From Balneolaceae bacterium UBA7797 (GTDB lineage Bacteria; Bacteroidota; Rhodothermia; Balneolales; Balneolaceae): a DNA stretch of 64,000 nucleotides. Of the stretch, positions 61,857 through 64,000 are shown piece by piece. The position numbers and the translations under genes were made by a program. The DNA is taken from assembly GCA_002480645.1 (NCBI GenBank), contig DLCN01000022.1:47251-111250 (forward strand). Direction: 5' to 3'. Within the stretch, counting starts at the first letter, position 1. Each line of letters starts with the position of its first letter. The notes under the pieces were generated by a model that worked only from the letters and a program-made list of their open reading frames with translations, was not told where the DNA came from and ran no database searches.

Positions 61857-62699
61857 ATGTCTGACCATAAAATATGTGTGATAACCGGGGCTAACTCCGG
61901 TATCGGTAAACATACCGCCATTGAGCTGGCAAAATCAGGGTATGAAATTGTTATGCTTGTCAGAGACAGCGATAAATCAAGAGCTGCTTTGGAAGAGATA
62001 AAAAATAAGTCTGGTTCTGAATCCGTTCGTCTTCACTTTATCGATCTAAGCAGTTTAGCATCCATCAAAAAAACCGCAAATGAGTTAAAAAGAACCATTC
62101 CGAAGATAGATCTGCTAATAAATAATGCCGGATTAATTAAACGAAAGGAAGAGAAGTCCACGGATGGTTTCGAAATGACTATTGCCGTTAATTACATGGC
62201 TCCCTTTTATCTCACTAATTTATTACTTCCGCTGATCGAAAAAGCTGAACATGCGCGAATTATAAATCTGAGCTCTGAACTTTATAAAAACGGAAAAATA
62301 TATTTAGACAATAGCTTTTCAAACAAAAAATTTGATGGTAACAAAGCATATGCCGATTCAAAGTTATTAGTGATCTATTTTTCCAGATATTTGGCAAAAA
62401 AAGTATCCAATAAAAATATTACCGTTAACGCATTGCATCCAGGAGTAGTGGGAACGGATGCTTTCAGGGAGTATCCGGCATGGTTTAGTAAACTGTTAAA
62501 TATGTTTATCTCATCTCCTGAGACAGGAGCTCAACCTTCGGTTTTTTTAGCCACCTCCAGTGAAGTAAAGGACGTAACCGGAAAGTATTTTTACAAAACC
62601 AAGATGAAGGAAACCGCTACTGTTGCTAACGATGAAGGTCTTGCAGAGACTATTTGGGTTGCAACTGAAAAATTGATAAGTGGTTGTATTAATAAATGA
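61857..62699 (+). CDS. Short-chain dehydrogenase/reductase
   Basis: An SDR of 280 residues from ATG 61857; the upstream TTG (61845) is less likely. It has the Rossmann motif TGANSGIGK, NNAGL, the catalytic Ser in INLSSELY and the Y-x3-K pair YADSK, then HPGVVGT. It is close in style to retinol-dehydrogenase-like SDRs; substrate unknown. AT-rich relative to the upstream core genes. Confidence 0.9.
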   Translation: MSDHKICVITGANSGIGKHTAIELAKSGYEIVMLVRDSDKSRAALEEIKNKSGSESVRLHFIDLSSLASIKKTANELKRTIPKIDLLINNAGLIKRKEEKSTDGFEMTIAVNYMAPFYLTNLLLPLIEKAEHARIINLSSELYKNGKIYLDNSFSNKKFDGNKAYADSKLLVIYFSRYLAKKVSNKNITVNALHPGVVGTDAFREYPAWFSKLLNMFISSPETGAQPSVFLATSSEVKDVTGKYFYKTKMKETATVANDEGLAETIWVATEKLISGCINK

Positions 62700-62823
62700 T
62701 ATTCCGATTATTGATTAATAAGCTTAACCCTGCCATCCTGTTTGTTTATTAATTCGGTTTTATTCACTTTGCTCCGGCTGTTAATAGGCGTAAAATGAAC
62801 ATTACTTTGACTTGAAATAGGGA

Positions 62824-62846
62824 TAAAGTGAACTAAGTTCACTTTA
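62824..62846. promoter_or_regulatory. Long palindrome upstream of DUF1801 gene 1
   Basis: Arms TAAAGTGAAC and GTTCACTTTA (10 bases each) around TAA, 36 bases before the ATG at 62882. Half-sites TTCACTTT (62763-62770) and AAAATGAAC (62792-62800) recur upstream. Probably an operator cluster; regulator unknown. Confidence 0.45.
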
Positions 62847-62881
62847 CTCTGTTGTTCGCAACTAGCTTAAAATTCAATAAA

Positions 62882-63256
62882 ATGAAAAATAAGAAACCTG
62901 AAAATGTTGAAGAGTATATTGAACAATTACCTGAAATTGCTCAACTGAAAATAACAGAATTGCGAACTATTTTAAAAAGTGTTGTTCCAGAAGCAAAGGA
63001 AGGATTAAAATGGGGAAAACCAGTATTCGAATCTGAAACCATACTTTTTGCATATTCCGGGCACAAATCTCATTTAAGTTTCATTCCAACTGGTCCAGCT
63101 TTAAAACCATTTGAAAAAGAACTGACTGAATTCACAACAAAAAAAGATTCCGTTCAATTTTTATATGAGCAACCTTTACCTGAAAATCTGATTCGTAGGA
63201 TTGCTGAACATAGAAAAAAAGATGTTGAAGAAAGAGGAGCTAAATGGTATTACTGA
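62882..63256 (+). CDS. DUF1801 (YdhG/YjbR-like) protein 1
   Basis: A 124-residue DUF1801 protein from ATG 62882 (an upstream frame start at 62852 adds only non-homologous residues). Family marks: VEEYIEQLPEIAQLKITELRTILKSVVPEAKEGLKWGKPVF, LSFIPTGPALKPFEKELTEF, KDSVQFLYEQPLPENLIRRI. Function unknown. AT-rich and paired with a second DUF1801 gene 62 bases downstream, suggesting duplication or acquisition as a unit. Confidence 0.85.
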   Translation: MKNKKPENVEEYIEQLPEIAQLKITELRTILKSVVPEAKEGLKWGKPVFESETILFAYSGHKSHLSFIPTGPALKPFEKELTEFTTKKDSVQFLYEQPLPENLIRRIAEHRKKDVEERGAKWYY

Positions 63257-63265
63257 AAAAGACAG

Positions 63266-63281
63266 TTGCCAACGTTTGCAA
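63266..63281. repeat. Near-palindrome TTGCCAACGTTTGCAA between DUF1801 genes
   Basis: A 16-base sequence symmetric at 14 of 16 positions, in the 62-base gap. Similar strings occur in intercassette regions of chromosomal gene arrays in marine bacteria (recollection). Tentative. Confidence 0.35.
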
Positions 63282-63318
63282 TGTGTGAAATGAAATCTGT
63301 AACTAAATTGGAATAAAA

Positions 63319-63690
63319 ATGAGTGGAAAAGTCGAATTTAAAAATGCGGACGAATATTTTGATGCTCAACCCGAAAACGCAAGAAGAACTCTTTTGGAAC
63401 TAAAAGATTGCATTTTAAAAGCCGAGCCGAATGCAACGGAATTGCTGAACTACAACATTCCTGCTTATGCTTTAGTCGAAAATGGAAAAAGGGAACAACA
63501 GATTATGATTGCGGGCTATAAAAAACACGTTGGACTTTATCCACACCCAACCACTATGGAAAAATTTGATTCGGAATTAAGCGAATATAAGAGAGCAAAA
63601 GGTTCGGTTCAGTTTCCATTAGACAAACCATTACCAAAAGAACTGATTATCCGAATGATTAAATATCGGATTGAATTATTAAAAAAGTAA
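63319..63690 (+). CDS. DUF1801 protein 2
   Basis: A 123-residue DUF1801 protein: ADEYFDAQPENARRTLLELKDCILKAEPNATELLNYNIPAYALVENG, MIAGYKKHVGLYPHPTTMEKF, KGSVQFPLDKPLPKELI. Divergent from its neighbour (only the family frame is shared). AT-rich. Confidence 0.85.
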   Translation: MSGKVEFKNADEYFDAQPENARRTLLELKDCILKAEPNATELLNYNIPAYALVENGKREQQIMIAGYKKHVGLYPHPTTMEKFDSELSEYKRAKGSVQFPLDKPLPKELIIRMIKYRIELLKK

Positions 63691-63729
63691 AAAAACACTA
63701 CATACAACAATGGTTATTACAGGCTTATC

Positions 63730-63754
63730 CTGAAAATTCTTCTGAAATTTTCAG
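63730..63754. terminator. Hairpin after DUF1801 gene 2
   Basis: CTGAAAATT / AATTTTCAG inverted repeat (9-base arms) with a seven-base loop. There is no T-run downstream, so it is a weak terminator candidate or a structural remnant at the end of the AT-rich block. Confidence 0.35.
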
Positions 63755-63813
63755 CTTGTTGAGTACTTGCAAAGTTAAATGCTAAACCACGCAACTACTC
63801 ATAGCCGAGATCG

Positions 63814-64000
63814 TTAACCTCTCACTCCCTCCCAAACAAACGCTACTCCTGAGATGGCCTCATTGTTATATCCCGAAACCATACAGGCGTAACACGCCCA
63901 GGTACCGGATACCGGCAGCTCCGCTTCAGCCTTCGATGCATCAAACCAATAGACCTGAGCCTCCAGCCGTTCCGTGTTAATCAGCAGGAGTATTAATCTG
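63814..64000 (-). CDS. Partial CDS, 3' end of unrecognised gene
   Basis: Reading leftwards from the right edge, an open frame of about 62 codons ends at TAA (complement 63814-63816). The visible C-terminus includes ERLEAQVYWFDASKAEAEL, GTWACYACMVSGYNNEAISG and VAFVWEGVRG. GC content returns to the core level here, unlike the DUF1801 genes. No family recognised; two Cys three residues apart are the only notable motif. Confidence 0.45.
   Translation of the reverse strand, partial: RLILLLINTERLEAQVYWFDASKAEAELPVSGTWACYACMVSGYNNEAISGVAFVWEGVRG

Noticed and set aside
63691..63780. Integron attC site
   Set aside because: A GTTAAAT string and a hairpin are present, but no paired core site RYYYAAC with the right spacing was found.

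Overview
The window looks like a chromosome segment of a marine Balneolota/Bacteroidota-type bacterium. This is inferred from gene content, not from a search: a TonB receptor paired with a DUF4249 lipoprotein, a DUF4159 protein, CreD with an HTH_34-type regulator, a carotenoid (lycopene) cyclase, many lipoboxes, and a few TAnnTTTG-like -7 boxes. GC is moderate. No tRNA, rRNA operon or CRISPR array is visible. One RNA gene, tmRNA (ssrA), is clear.

Region 1 (1 to about 18018) is a genomic island lying against the 3' end of ssrA, with a tyrosine integrase at its ssrA-proximal end. Its left boundary is outside the window. Cargo, left to right: small accessory genes and an XRE regulator with a strong operator-like palindrome; a six-gene, mostly stop/start-overlapping plus-strand operon (2099-12674); a phage-type recombination module on the minus strand (YqaJ-type exonuclease, putative OB-fold protein, DUF932 protein, a 36-residue membrane miniprotein); a PD-(D/E)XK-type nuclease; a RadC-type JAB protein; and the integrase.

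The most interesting element is the six-gene operon: SNF2 helicase, RelE/HigB-like putative toxin, HTH antitoxin-like protein, SecB-like chaperone, large beta-class adenine methyltransferase (Mod), and type III-like Res helicase-nuclease. A toxin-antitoxin-chaperone (TAC) cassette therefore appears to be embedded between the remodeller and the Mod/Res pair of a restriction system. I read it as a candidate composite anti-phage system in which restriction and chaperone-guarded abortive infection are co-expressed. Mod, and to a lesser extent Res, contain AT-rich internal segments that suggest cassette exchange of their specificity or catalytic parts.

Region 2 (18019-62699) is ordinary chromosome: ssrA; a TonB receptor/DUF4249 pair; DUF4159 protein; dnaG; an S41 peptidase; sucD; a PQQ dehydrogenase with an inserted cytochrome c; glgA-glgC; a Nat-type ABC exporter; a degenerate M1-peptidase-like protein that has lost HEXXH; a histidinol/inositol phosphatase; a YceI-porin-YceI cluster with a decayed porin relic beside it; tex; lipoproteins; a class III aminotransferase operon; ltaE; lycopene cyclase; a dCTP deaminase-BFD-rsmE operon; a membrane/creD cluster carrying two identical AAAGTACTTT palindromes that may be operators of its own regulator; yebC; an esterase; and an SDR.

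Region 3 (about 62700-64000) holds two AT-rich tandem DUF1801 genes flanked by palindromes, possibly recently acquired, and the 3' end of an unrecognised minus-strand gene running off the right edge.
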